A stretch of 8,950 bases of DNA, taken from NCBI GenBank assembly GCA_964625525.1, contig CAZVEE010000114.1:1-8950 (forward strand), given 5' to 3'. The position numbers were made by a program, and so were the translations under genes. The stretch comes from CAZVEE01 sp964625525. GTDB lineage: Bacteria > Pseudomonadota > Alphaproteobacteria > JAJFIK01. Under the pieces are notes generated by a model, which saw only the letters and a program-made list of their open reading frames with translations, searched no databases and was not told the origin of the DNA. Within the stretch, counting starts at the first letter, position 1. Each line of letters starts with the position of its first letter. Of this stretch, positions 1-7,214 are shown one piece after another.

Positions 1-2936
1 CCTATGAGCTGACGGATGATGCGGGCGGGCGCTTCGCCATCGACAGCTCCACCGGTGTGGTGAGCGTGGATGACGACAGTCTGCTGAACTTCGAGGACGC
101 CTCCTCGCACGACATTGTGGTGGTGGCGAAAGACCCGAGCGGGTCGACCTCCTCGAGCCTATCGGTGACCATCGCGGTGACGAATGTGGATCCGACCGTG
201 CCGACGGATGACAACGGCGCGGATGACGCAGTGGCGGAAGGGGCCAGCAATGGCACGGCCACGGGCGTGACCGCAGCCTCGACCGACCCCAACGGCCCGA
301 GCGTGACCTTCTCGCTGAGCGACGATGCGGGCGGGCGCTTCGCCATCAACAGCTCCACCGGCGCGATCACGGTGGCCGACGAGGCGCTGTTGAACTTCGA
401 AGATGCGACGGCGCACACGGTGACCGTGTCGGCCTCGGACGGCAGTGGCGGAACCGCGACCGCGAGCTTCACGATCGGGGTGACGGATGAGGCGCCGTCG
501 GAGCCGGTGGATGACAATGGCGCCCCGAACCTGGTGTTCGAGGGGGCGAGCATTGGGACCGAGGTCGGCATTACGGCGGAGTCGGAAGATCCCAATGGTC
601 CGGATGTGACCTATGCGCTGTCCGATGATGCGGGCGGTCGCTTTACCATCAACAGCTCCACGGGCGTTGTGACAGTGGCGGACGATACGCTGCTGAACTT
701 CGAAGATGCCACCTCGCACGACATCACGGTGGAAGCCTCCGATCCCGACAGCACGACGGCGACGGCGACGTTCACCATCGCGGTGGGCAACCAGCCGCCT
801 TCGACGCCGACGGATGAGAACGCGGACGCGGACACGGTGGCGGAAGGGGCCACATCGGGCTCGACCGTCGGGGTGACGGCGGCCTCGACGGATCTGAATG
901 GTCCGCCGGTGACCTATGAGCTGACGGATGATGCGGGCGGGCGCTTCGCCATCGACAGCTCCACCGGCGTGGTGAGCGTGGATGACGACAGTCTGCTGAA
1001 CTTCGAAGATGCGTCGTCGCACGACATTGTGGTGGTGGCGAAGGATCCATCGGATACCGCTTCGGTGTCGTCGACCTTCACCATTGCGGTGACCAACGCG
1101 GCTCCGACCACACCGACGGACGCGGATGCCGGCACCAATACAGTGGTGGAAGGGGCCTCGAACGGCACAGCCGTGGGAGTGACCGCCTCGGCGACCGATC
1201 CGAACGGTCCCAGCCTGACCTACTCGTTGACGGACGATGCGGGCGGCCGCTTCACCATCGACAGCTCCACCGGTGTGGTGACGGTGGCGGACGATAGTCT
1301 GCTGAACTTCGAAGACGCCAGCGCGCATTCGGTGACGGTGTCGGCCTCCGACGGGACGGCCAGCACGACTGCTGACTTCACCATCGCGGTGTCGGATGAA
1401 GCGCCGTCCACGCTGGTGGATAGCAATGCCGGCACCAATACGGTCGAGGAAGGGGCCAGCATTGGCAGCACAGTGGGCGTCACGGCGAACTCCGATGATG
1501 TCAATGGTCCGCCGACCACTTATACGCTCAGCGACGATGCGGGCGGCCGCTTCGCCATCAACAGTTCCACGGGCGTGGTCACGGTGGCCGATGACACCGC
1601 GCTGAACTTCGAAGATGCGACGGCCCATGACATCACGGTGACGTCCTCGGTGTCGGGCAGTACAGACCAGACGGCGACCTTTAGCATTGCGGTCACAAAT
1701 GCCGATCCGTCGACTCCAACGGATACGGATGGTGGTGCCAATACGGTTGTCGAGGGTGAGAGCATTGGCAGCGCCGTGGGTGTGACGGCCTCGGCGACCG
1801 ATGTGAATGGTCCGTCCGTGACCTATGCGCTGTCGGATGATGCGGGCGGGCGCTTCGCCATCGATGCCACCACAGGTGAAGTGACAGTGGCGGCCGATAC
1901 GCTGCTGAACTTCGAAGACGCTACGGCCCATGACATCACTGTGACGGCCTCTGACGGTCTGGGTGGGGTGTCCTCCAGCACCTTCACCATCGCAGTGACC
2001 GATGCGGCACCATCGACGCCGACGGACAGTGATGGGGCCGACAATGAGGTGGCCGAGGATGCCAGCAATGGCACGGCGGTTGGCATCACCGCAGATGCGG
2101 ACGATGTGAACGGTCCGCCGGTCAGCTATGAACTCACCGACGATGCGGGCGGCCGCTTCGCCATCAACAGTTCCACGGGCGTGGTCACGGTGGCGGATAC
2201 GGGGCAAATCGACTTTGAGACGGCCTCGGCCCACAGCATCGTGGTGGTGGCGAAGGACACGGATGGAACCACGAGTGCCACCATGGACTTCACCATCGCG
2301 GTGACCGATGTGACACCGTCCACCCCGCCAGTGGATGACAATGGTGCGACCAACACGGTGAAGGAAGGGGCCAGCATCGGCTCCACCGTGGGCGTCACGG
2401 CCTTGTCGTCCGATGGTGCCGGTGATCCGGGTGTGAGCTATTCACTCTCCGACGATGCGGGCGGGCGTTTTGCCATCAACGCCACCACGGGCGTGGTGAC
2501 GGTGGCGTCGGCACTGCTGCTGAACTTCGAAGACGCTACCGCTCACGACATCACCGTGACGGCCACGGATGTGGATAGTGGCACCAGCACGGCGACGTTC
2601 TCTATCGCGGTCACGAACATGGACCCAGATGGTCCGGCCGACAGCGATGCCACCACGAATGCGGTGGACGAGAACGCCACCACCGGTACGACCGTGGGCG
2701 TGACCGCGTCGGCGACGGATGTGAACGGTCCGGCTCCGACCTATTCGCTCACGGATGACGCGGGCGGTCGCTTCAGCATTGACGCAAGCTCCGGTCTGAT
2801 CACCGTGGCGGACGGCACAAAGCTGGACTTCGAAGATGCAACGGCGCATACCGTGACTGTCGAGGCGTCGGACGGCGCCGGCGGCGCCTCCAGCGCAGAC
2901 TTCACCATCGCGGTGAATGACGTGAACGAACCGCCG
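1..2936 (+). repeat. Tandem array of ten cadherin-like repeats (about 303 bp each)
   Basis: The first codon of the conserved DDAGGRF core starts at 15, 321, 624, 927, 1233, 1533, 1836, 2139, 2451 and 2754. The spacings are 306, 303, 303, 306, 300, 303, 303, 312 and 303 bp, all multiples of three, so the frame is kept. The first unit is cut by the window edge and the array probably continues upstream. Repeats resemble each other in a three-unit cycle: the linker residues read SNG in units 1, 4 and 7, SIG in units 2, 5 and 8, and TSG, SIG and TTG in units 3, 6 and 9. Confidence 0.92.
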
Positions 2937-3773
2937 ATGCTGGTCGCCAATGACGGGGCGGAAGTGATCGATGGGGAGACGGTGTTCCTGACCTCGGGTG
3001 ATCTGGAAACAACGGATCCGGATGATGGCCCGAGCGACATCAAGTACACCATCACGGATGCTCCCGATGATGGTACGCTCTTCCTCGACGCCAATGAGAA
3101 CGGCGAGCTGAACGGCGGTGAAGCGCTTGGTCTCGGTGACATGTTCACTCAGGACGACATCGACAACGGCCTGATCGGTTACGAGCATGATGGCGGTGGC
3201 AGCGGCATCGACAGCTTCGGCTTCGATGTGGAAGACACAGCCAATCCGGCGATCTCCGACACATTCGACTTCACGATCATTGATGAGATCAACGGCAACT
3301 TCCTGTCCAACTTCCTGGTTGGCGGCGATGGTAGCGACATCATCCGGGGCTTTGGCAGTGCCGATATCCTGATCGGCAATGGCGGTGACGACGTGATCGA
3401 AGGCGGGGAAGGCAATGACCTGATCCTCGGTGGGACCGGTGATGATACCATCACTGGTGGTCCGGGCTTTGACAGCCTGACGGGCGGTGGCGGATCCGAT
3501 ACCTTCGTCTATGACTGGACGAACGGTTTCAGCATCGACACCATCACGGACTTTATGCCGGGGACAGATACGCTGGCCTTCTCCGGTCTGCCGGCCGGGT
3601 TTGACTTCGATACCAATACAGACGGCTTCGTCAACGGGGCGGATGACTTCTCGACCCTAACTGGTGCGGGGCTGCAGATTTCGGATCCGGGTGGCTTTGG
3701 CTTTGTGCGGACTATCACCCTGAGTGGTGTCACCGTGCTCGATGCGGAAGACGATATTGACTACATCTTCTAA
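1..3773 (+). CDS. Giant RTX/cadherin-repeat adhesin, C-terminal part (5' end outside window)
   Basis: The reading frame is open from the first complete codon at position 3 to TAA at 3771-3773, giving 1256 visible residues. The true start lies upstream, because the frame already reads repeat sequence at the window edge. Domain order: ten cadherin-like repeats of 100-104 residues (1-2936), each with a DDAGGRF core, an LNFEDA(T/S)(A/S)H segment and a TFTIAVT closing strand; a CSPG/Cadherin_3-like domain (about 2937-3293); seven RTX nonapeptides (3321-3509); then a serralysin-like C-terminal segment with TFVYD and DTITDF motifs, ending in DDIDYIF. Cadherin and RTX units of this kind bind Ca2+ and stiffen outside the cell, and RTX proteins with such C-termini leave by type I secretion. 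The protein is very acidic and Ser/Thr-rich; I saw no cysteine. I infer a surface or matrix adhesin. No type I transporter genes are in the window. The last repeat alone has a classical cadherin linker (NDVNEPP). Confidence 0.9.
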   Translation, partial: YELTDDAGGRFAIDSSTGVVSVDDDSLLNFEDASSHDIVVVAKDPSGSTSSSLSVTIAVTNVDPTVPTDDNGADDAVAEGASNGTATGVTAASTDPNGPSVTFSLSDDAGGRFAINSSTGAITVADEALLNFEDATAHTVTVSASDGSGGTATASFTIGVTDEAPSEPVDDNGAPNLVFEGASIGTEVGITAESEDPNGPDVTYALSDDAGGRFTINSSTGVVTVADDTLLNFEDATSHDITVEASDPDSTTATATFTIAVGNQPPSTPTDENADADTVAEGATSGSTVGVTAASTDLNGPPVTYELTDDAGGRFAIDSSTGVVSVDDDSLLNFEDASSHDIVVVAKDPSDTASVSSTFTIAVTNAAPTTPTDADAGTNTVVEGASNGTAVGVTASATDPNGPSLTYSLTDDAGGRFTIDSSTGVVTVADDSLLNFEDASAHSVTVSASDGTASTTADFTIAVSDEAPSTLVDSNAGTNTVEEGASIGSTVGVTANSDDVNGPPTTYTLSDDAGGRFAINSSTGVVTVADDTALNFEDATAHDITVTSSVSGSTDQTATFSIAVTNADPSTPTDTDGGANTVVEGESIGSAVGVTASATDVNGPSVTYALSDDAGGRFAIDATTGEVTVAADTLLNFEDATAHDITVTASDGLGGVSSSTFTIAVTDAAPSTPTDSDGADNEVAEDASNGTAVGITADADDVNGPPVSYELTDDAGGRFAINSSTGVVTVADTGQIDFETASAHSIVVVAKDTDGTTSATMDFTIAVTDVTPSTPPVDDNGATNTVKEGASIGSTVGVTALSSDGAGDPGVSYSLSDDAGGRFAINATTGVVTVASALLLNFEDATAHDITVTATDVDSGTSTATFSIAVTNMDPDGPADSDATTNAVDENATTGTTVGVTASATDVNGPAPTYSLTDDAGGRFSIDASSGLITVADGTKLDFEDATAHTVTVEASDGAGGASSADFTIAVNDVNEPPMLVANDGAEVIDGETVFLTSGDLETTDPDDGPSDIKYTITDAPDDGTLFLDANENGELNGGEALGLGDMFTQDDIDNGLIGYEHDGGGSGIDSFGFDVEDTANPAISDTFDFTIIDEINGNFLSNFLVGGDGSDIIRGFGSADILIGNGGDDVIEGGEGNDLILGGTGDDTITGGPGFDSLTGGGGSDTFVYDWTNGFSIDTITDFMPGTDTLAFSGLPAGFDFDTNTDGFVNGADDFSTLTGAGLQISDPGGFGFVRTITLSGVTVLDAEDDIDYIF
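2937..3293 (+). other. CSPG/Cadherin_3-like domain inside the adhesin
   Basis: After the last cadherin linker the protein changes to a segment with the hallmarks of bacterial CSPG (Cadherin_3) repeats: a TSGDLETTDPDD start, a YTITDAPDDGTLF strand, then FTQDDIDNGLIGYEHDG and a closing FGFDVEDTA. An EF-hand-like loop, DANENGELNGGE (3087-3122), is embedded in it. It links the cadherin rod to the RTX domain. The domain name is by motif resemblance, and the boundaries are approximate. Confidence 0.7.
3321..3509 (+). repeat. Seven RTX nonapeptide repeats (27 bp each)
   Basis: Seven consecutive nine-residue units read GGDGSDIIR, GFGSADILI, GNGGDDVIE, GGEGNDLIL, GGTGDDTIT, GGPGFDSLT and GGGGSDTFV. 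They match the GGxGxDxUx consensus that forms a Ca2+-binding parallel beta-roll in serralysins and RTX toxins. Units 2 and 6 are the weakest: unit 2 has lost the second glycine and shifted its acidic residue. The run passes directly into the TFVYD motif that typically caps the roll before the secretion signal. Confidence 0.93.
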
Positions 3774-3797
3774 GCGCGAGAGCGGTAGGCGTTGATG

Positions 3798-3836
3798 AAG
3801 AGGCGGAGGGGCATCCCTCCGCCTCTTTCTTGTTGT
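3798..3836 (+). terminator. Rho-independent terminator of the adhesin gene
   Basis: A perfect 13-bp inverted repeat pairs 3798-3810 (core GGCGGAGGG) with 3815-3827 (core CCCTCCGCC) around a four-base GCAT loop. A T-rich run, TTTCTTGTTGT, follows. It starts 25 bases after the adhesin stop codon, so it should end that transcript and separate it from the gene at 3883. Confidence 0.9.
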
Positions 3837-3882
3837 ATAGTCCTGTCGCTCAATCAGTCTCAGTGGATTAAAGGGGAAGGCG

Positions 3883-5115
3883 ATGCACGGGGTCCTGGCG
3901 GTCGCGGCGGAGCATAGGGCGGCCGGCCGTCTTGATGAGGCAGAACGGCTTCTGCTGGAGGCCTTGGCCGAAGACGGTTCGCAGCAGGCGGCGGCCATCG
4001 GTCCGTTGGCGAATCTGTGGTTGGCGCAGGATCGGGAGCCAGATGCCAAAGCGGCCATTGTCCGATATCTGTCCCGTCCGCGCTTTTGGCCACTCAAGCC
4101 TAACCCGGGCAAGCCGCGGGTGACGCTGTTGGCCAGTGTGGCTGACCATCACGCCCTTCGCATCGATGAAACAGTGCCGGCCCTGTCCGTCTCATTCATC
4201 CGGGGGCATTTCGATGCGTTTATTCTGCTGCGCAAGGCGCCGCTGGAGATTGGGTTTTGCTTTCTGCCTGGCCCGGACGAAGACCTCGCACCTTATCTGG
4301 ACGTTTTGCGCGACAGTGCCTTGGTGATTAACACAATTACGGACCCGGACGAAAAAACCGAAGCCACCCAGTCGGTCATGCGGCTGTGTGCGAACCTGTC
4401 CGTGCCCGTCTTGAATGCACCGGATCGAGTTGTGGAGACCAAGCGCGATCACTTGCCAGGCCGCGCCGATGGCGTTGATGGTCTGGTCGTGCCGCTAGTC
4501 AATCGCGTGGCGGCCACGCAAACGGCCTTAATGCGGCGTCTGGAGTTAAGTGCGGACGGCATTATTGTCCGGGATTTGCGCAGCCATGCGGGCGATAACA
4601 TGCATTTGCTGCGTTCTCGAGCGGATGTAAAGGCAAGCCTGCCTGATCTGGAGGGGCGCACGCTGTTTGCCATTGATTACCATGATTTTCGCGGATCAGA
4701 TAATCTTTATACAAAGTATCGTATGTATCGTATTGGAGATCACCTCTTGCCTATGCACCGCATTGCCAAGGGCGATTGGAAGATTCATAACCGGGACCGT
4801 TATGAACGTATGGATCGGGACGGACGTCTGCGCGATCTGGAAGTCCGTTTCATCGAAGATCCGGCAGGTATGTTGGGGCGCGATGCCCTAGGCGCGCTGG
4901 AGACCTTTACGGCGCAGGCGGGTCTTTCCTATCTGGGTACGGATTTTACGCAATTGCCCGATGGCCGGCTGTTGCTCTTTGAATCCAACCCGGCCATGCG
5001 CATTGGGTATGACAATTGCCATGCATTTCCTCATTTGGCCGGGGCGATCGACCGCATCGCGGAGCAATTCTGCGCGCATGTCATGGCCTATCTGCGCTCG
5101 GCGGGGCCCTCCTAG
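3883..5115 (+). CDS. TPR-like / ATP-grasp-like protein, unnamed
   Basis: Encodes 410 residues. The ATG follows a purine-rich AAGGGGAAGG (3871-3880), a workable ribosome binding site. Residues 5-35 form a TPR-like helical hairpin (AAEHRAAGRLDEAERLLLEA). The middle (about 78-200) looks like an alpha/beta domain. The C-terminal part (about 225-405) resembles an ATP-grasp domain: a basic KYRMYRIGDHLLP strand pair (278-290), then YLGTDFTQLPDGR (350-362) and LLLFESNPAM (363-372). There D354, E367 and N369 occupy the places of the metal-binding D and ExN residues of ATP-grasp ligases. Such enzymes use ATP to activate a carboxylate and join it to an amine or thiol; the substrate here is unknown. It lies 79 bp before the GT41 gene on the same strand, with no clear terminator between, so the two are probably co-transcribed. 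No signal peptide is seen, so it is probably cytoplasmic. Family assignment is by motif only. Confidence 0.8.
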   Translation: MHGVLAVAAEHRAAGRLDEAERLLLEALAEDGSQQAAAIGPLANLWLAQDREPDAKAAIVRYLSRPRFWPLKPNPGKPRVTLLASVADHHALRIDETVPALSVSFIRGHFDAFILLRKAPLEIGFCFLPGPDEDLAPYLDVLRDSALVINTITDPDEKTEATQSVMRLCANLSVPVLNAPDRVVETKRDHLPGRADGVDGLVVPLVNRVAATQTALMRRLELSADGIIVRDLRSHAGDNMHLLRSRADVKASLPDLEGRTLFAIDYHDFRGSDNLYTKYRMYRIGDHLLPMHRIAKGDWKIHNRDRYERMDRDGRLRDLEVRFIEDPAGMLGRDALGALETFTAQAGLSYLGTDFTQLPDGRLLLFESNPAMRIGYDNCHAFPHLAGAIDRIAEQFCAHVMAYLRSAGPS

Positions 5116-5184
5116 CCGCCTGCGATCATGCTAGCATTCCAGGCTGTGACTCGGTCACGGTGGGCAGGGTGTGAGGAGACCATT

Positions 5185-5189
5185 GGAGG
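5185..5189 (+). promoter_or_regulatory. Ribosome binding site fixing the GT41 start at 5195
   Basis: GGAGG lies five bases before ATG 5195. The frame is also open from a GTG at 5171, but that codon has a weaker site (AGGG) only two bases away. The protein from 5195 begins directly with the TPR helices (MARESIAERLARAADL), so 5195 is preferred. Confidence 0.7.
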
Positions 5190-5194
5190 CCTCA

Positions 5195-7210
5195 ATGGCA
5201 CGGGAAAGCATCGCGGAGCGTTTGGCGCGGGCTGCCGATTTGCATCGGCGGCGGGATTTGGCGGCAGCAGCTCGCTTGTACCGGGCGATTTTGGACGAGG
5301 ACGCGCGCCAACCCGATGCGCTCCACCTTCTAGGCTTGGTGCGGTTCCAACAAGGGGCGCATGAAGAGGGCGTGGCGCTGATCCGTCAGGCGATCGCGGT
5401 GACCGATAAGCCAGCGGTGTTTCACCAGAATCTGGGGCATGCCTTGCGGGCCGCCGGGGATACGGCGGGGGCGCGCGCGGCCTATGAAAAGGCGCTGGCG
5501 CGGGATGCGCGATTAACGGACAGTGCGGTCGAGCTGGCGCGACTTGAACGCGAACGGGGGGATGCGGCGGCGGCCTTGCGTGTGGCCGAGGCGGGCCTTG
5601 CGTCCGGTGCCACGGGGTGGGCGCTTCAGGCGCAACGCGGGTTGGCATTTGATGCGCTTGGTCAGTATGAGGAAGGCGTTGCAGCGTTTAGTGCAGCGCT
5701 CAAGGCTCCTGGCGCGCCTCGGGCGGATGTGCTCGATAATCGCGGCGTGTGCCAGCAAAAGCGCGGAGCCTTTGACGCCGCGCTGATGGATTTTGAGGCC
5801 GCTTTGGCCGAGGCGCCGGAGCACCGGCTGGCCGCCTGGCACCGGGCTGTCACCTTGCGGGCGGCCTGTGATTGGCGAGATGATCCGGCAACGGACGCCG
5901 CGTTTTTGACCCGTCTTGATGCGGATATGGCGGCCGGACGGTTTCAGCCCACGCCGTTTGAAATCCTCACCATGGACACCTCGCCCGCGCAACAACGTCT
6001 GGCAGCCCGAGCCTGGATCACCGCCCATGCACCGGCTCAGCCTCCACTCAGGGGTTCAGGTCCGGTCGTGGCGCGGGCGCGATCACGCCTGCGCCTTGGG
6101 TATCTTTCGAATGAATTGCGAGAGCATCCTATGGGGTGGTTGCTGGCGAATCTCTTCGAATGCCATGACCGGAGCCGCTTTGAGGTGACGGCTTATTCCT
6201 TCTCTCATGATCCGGATACGGAGATGGTCCGGCGTTTGCGCCAGGGCTTTGATCGTTGGATCTCTGTGCACAGACTATCCGCACGCGAAGCCGCTGCGCG
6301 GATTCACGCGGACGATATCGATATTCTGATTGATCTGAAGGGGATGACGCCGGGGGGGCGCCCGCATATCGCGGCCTTTCGTCCGGCATCGGTGCAAGTC
6401 AATTGGCTGGGCTGTCCCGCCACCATGGGCGCGCCTTACATCGACTATATGATCGTGGACCGGCATCTGGTGCCATCTGAGGAGATGGCGCAGTTTGACG
6501 AAACGCTCGTCTTCATGCCCCATACCTATCAAGTGACCGATCCGCTTCGGCCGATCGGGCCAAAGCCATCGCGCGCGGCATGCGGGCTTCCTGAACACGG
6601 TTTCGTATTCTGCTGCTTCAATCAATCCCATAAAATCACCGCGCCGATCTTTGCTCTGTGGTTGGAGATTCTGGCGGCTGTCCCCGGGTCTGTCCTCTGG
6701 CTTCTGGCCAAGAATGACGTGGCCCGGCGTAATCTGCGGGCGCAAGTGCAGCAGGCGGGGCTTGATCCGGAGCGGTTGATCTTTGCCGAACCGCTTCCCC
6801 ATACGGAACATTTGGGGCGTATGGGCGTGGGCGATCTGTTCTTGGATACCCTGCCTTATGGCGCCCATGCCACGGCGAGTGACGCGCTGTGGGCCGGGTT
6901 GCCACTTCTGACCTTGGTGGGGCGGACCGCGTCGGGCCGGGTGGCGGCGAGCCTTCTGCGCGCCATGGGGCTGCATGATCTGGTAACGGACAAAGCGCAG
7001 GCCTACCGGGATCGGGCCATCGCTCTGGCGTGCGATCCGGGCGCTTATCAGGCGCTGAGAGCGCGTCTGGCCGCGGCACGGGATGAAAGCCCGGTGTTCG
7101 ATTGCGCCGGCTTTACACGTGCGCTGGAGGCGGCGTTTGAAATGATGTGGGACGCACACCGCGCCGGCGGCCCAAAAGCCGCGTTCAGTGTGCGTCCTGA
7201 CTCTCAATAA
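5195..7210 (+). CDS. TPR-containing SPINDLY/OGT-type (GT41) protein O-glycosyltransferase
   Basis: Encodes 671 residues from ATG 5195. About six TPR motifs cover residues 8-211 (for example LYRAILDEDARQPDALHLLG and AAYEKALARD). The C-terminal half is a GT41 catalytic domain: LRLGYLSNELREHPMGWL (299-316, with the HP motif of the family), the NWLG loop (403-406), FNQSHKITAP (475-484, K480 matching the UDP-binding lysine of animal OGT), DTLPYGAHATASDALW (551-566) and RVAASLLRAMGL (582-593). The final block, SPVFDCAGFTRALEAAFEMMW, matches the OGT end. The family moves a sugar, often GlcNAc, from a nucleotide donor to Ser/Thr of proteins chosen by the TPR superhelix, in the cytoplasm. Donor and target are unknown here. 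Oddities are HAT in place of the usual HTT (558-560) and KGM (382-384) where NGH or NGY is common. The stop codon is four bases from the convergent cupin gene. Confidence 0.92.
   Translation: MARESIAERLARAADLHRRRDLAAAARLYRAILDEDARQPDALHLLGLVRFQQGAHEEGVALIRQAIAVTDKPAVFHQNLGHALRAAGDTAGARAAYEKALARDARLTDSAVELARLERERGDAAAALRVAEAGLASGATGWALQAQRGLAFDALGQYEEGVAAFSAALKAPGAPRADVLDNRGVCQQKRGAFDAALMDFEAALAEAPEHRLAAWHRAVTLRAACDWRDDPATDAAFLTRLDADMAAGRFQPTPFEILTMDTSPAQQRLAARAWITAHAPAQPPLRGSGPVVARARSRLRLGYLSNELREHPMGWLLANLFECHDRSRFEVTAYSFSHDPDTEMVRRLRQGFDRWISVHRLSAREAAARIHADDIDILIDLKGMTPGGRPHIAAFRPASVQVNWLGCPATMGAPYIDYMIVDRHLVPSEEMAQFDETLVFMPHTYQVTDPLRPIGPKPSRAACGLPEHGFVFCCFNQSHKITAPIFALWLEILAAVPGSVLWLLAKNDVARRNLRAQVQQAGLDPERLIFAEPLPHTEHLGRMGVGDLFLDTLPYGAHATASDALWAGLPLLTLVGRTASGRVAASLLRAMGLHDLVTDKAQAYRDRAIALACDPGAYQALRARLAAARDESPVFDCAGFTRALEAAFEMMWDAHRAGGPKAAFSVRPDSQ
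7151..7196. repeat. Interrupted inverted repeat at the convergent gene junction
   Basis: GACGCACAC (7151-7159) is the exact reverse complement of GTGTGCGTC (7188-7196). An inner stem, GCGGC (7167-7171) with GCCGC (7178-7182), closes a six-base CCAAAA loop. It lies inside the last codons of the GT41 gene and just beyond the stop of the opposing cupin gene. It could fold in either transcript and slow or end transcription, but neither side has a T tract. It may also be chance in GC-rich coding sequence. Confidence 0.4.
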
Positions 7211-7214
7211 TGCG

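Noticed and set aside
159..2234. A 691-codon open frame on the minus strand across the adhesin repeats.
   Set aside because: It is the antisense of a GC-rich tandem repeat. Its translation is an arginine/histidine-rich periodic sequence mirroring the repeats, and the plus strand clearly encodes folded cadherin domains there.
1..2936. Regular repeats read as a CRISPR array or satellite DNA.
   Set aside because: The units are about 303 bp, stay in frame and encode a conserved protein domain, so they are protein repeats.
3837..3882. A sigma-70 promoter for the gene at 3883.
   Set aside because: The short gap after the terminator has TTGTTG but no matching -10 hexamer at usual spacing, so no promoter is called.
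5144..5160. Short hairpin CTGTGAC-TCG-GTCACGG between the ATP-grasp-like and GT41 genes.
   Set aside because: The stem is only seven pairs including a wobble, with a three-base loop and no T tract. It is too weak to call a terminator or an operator.
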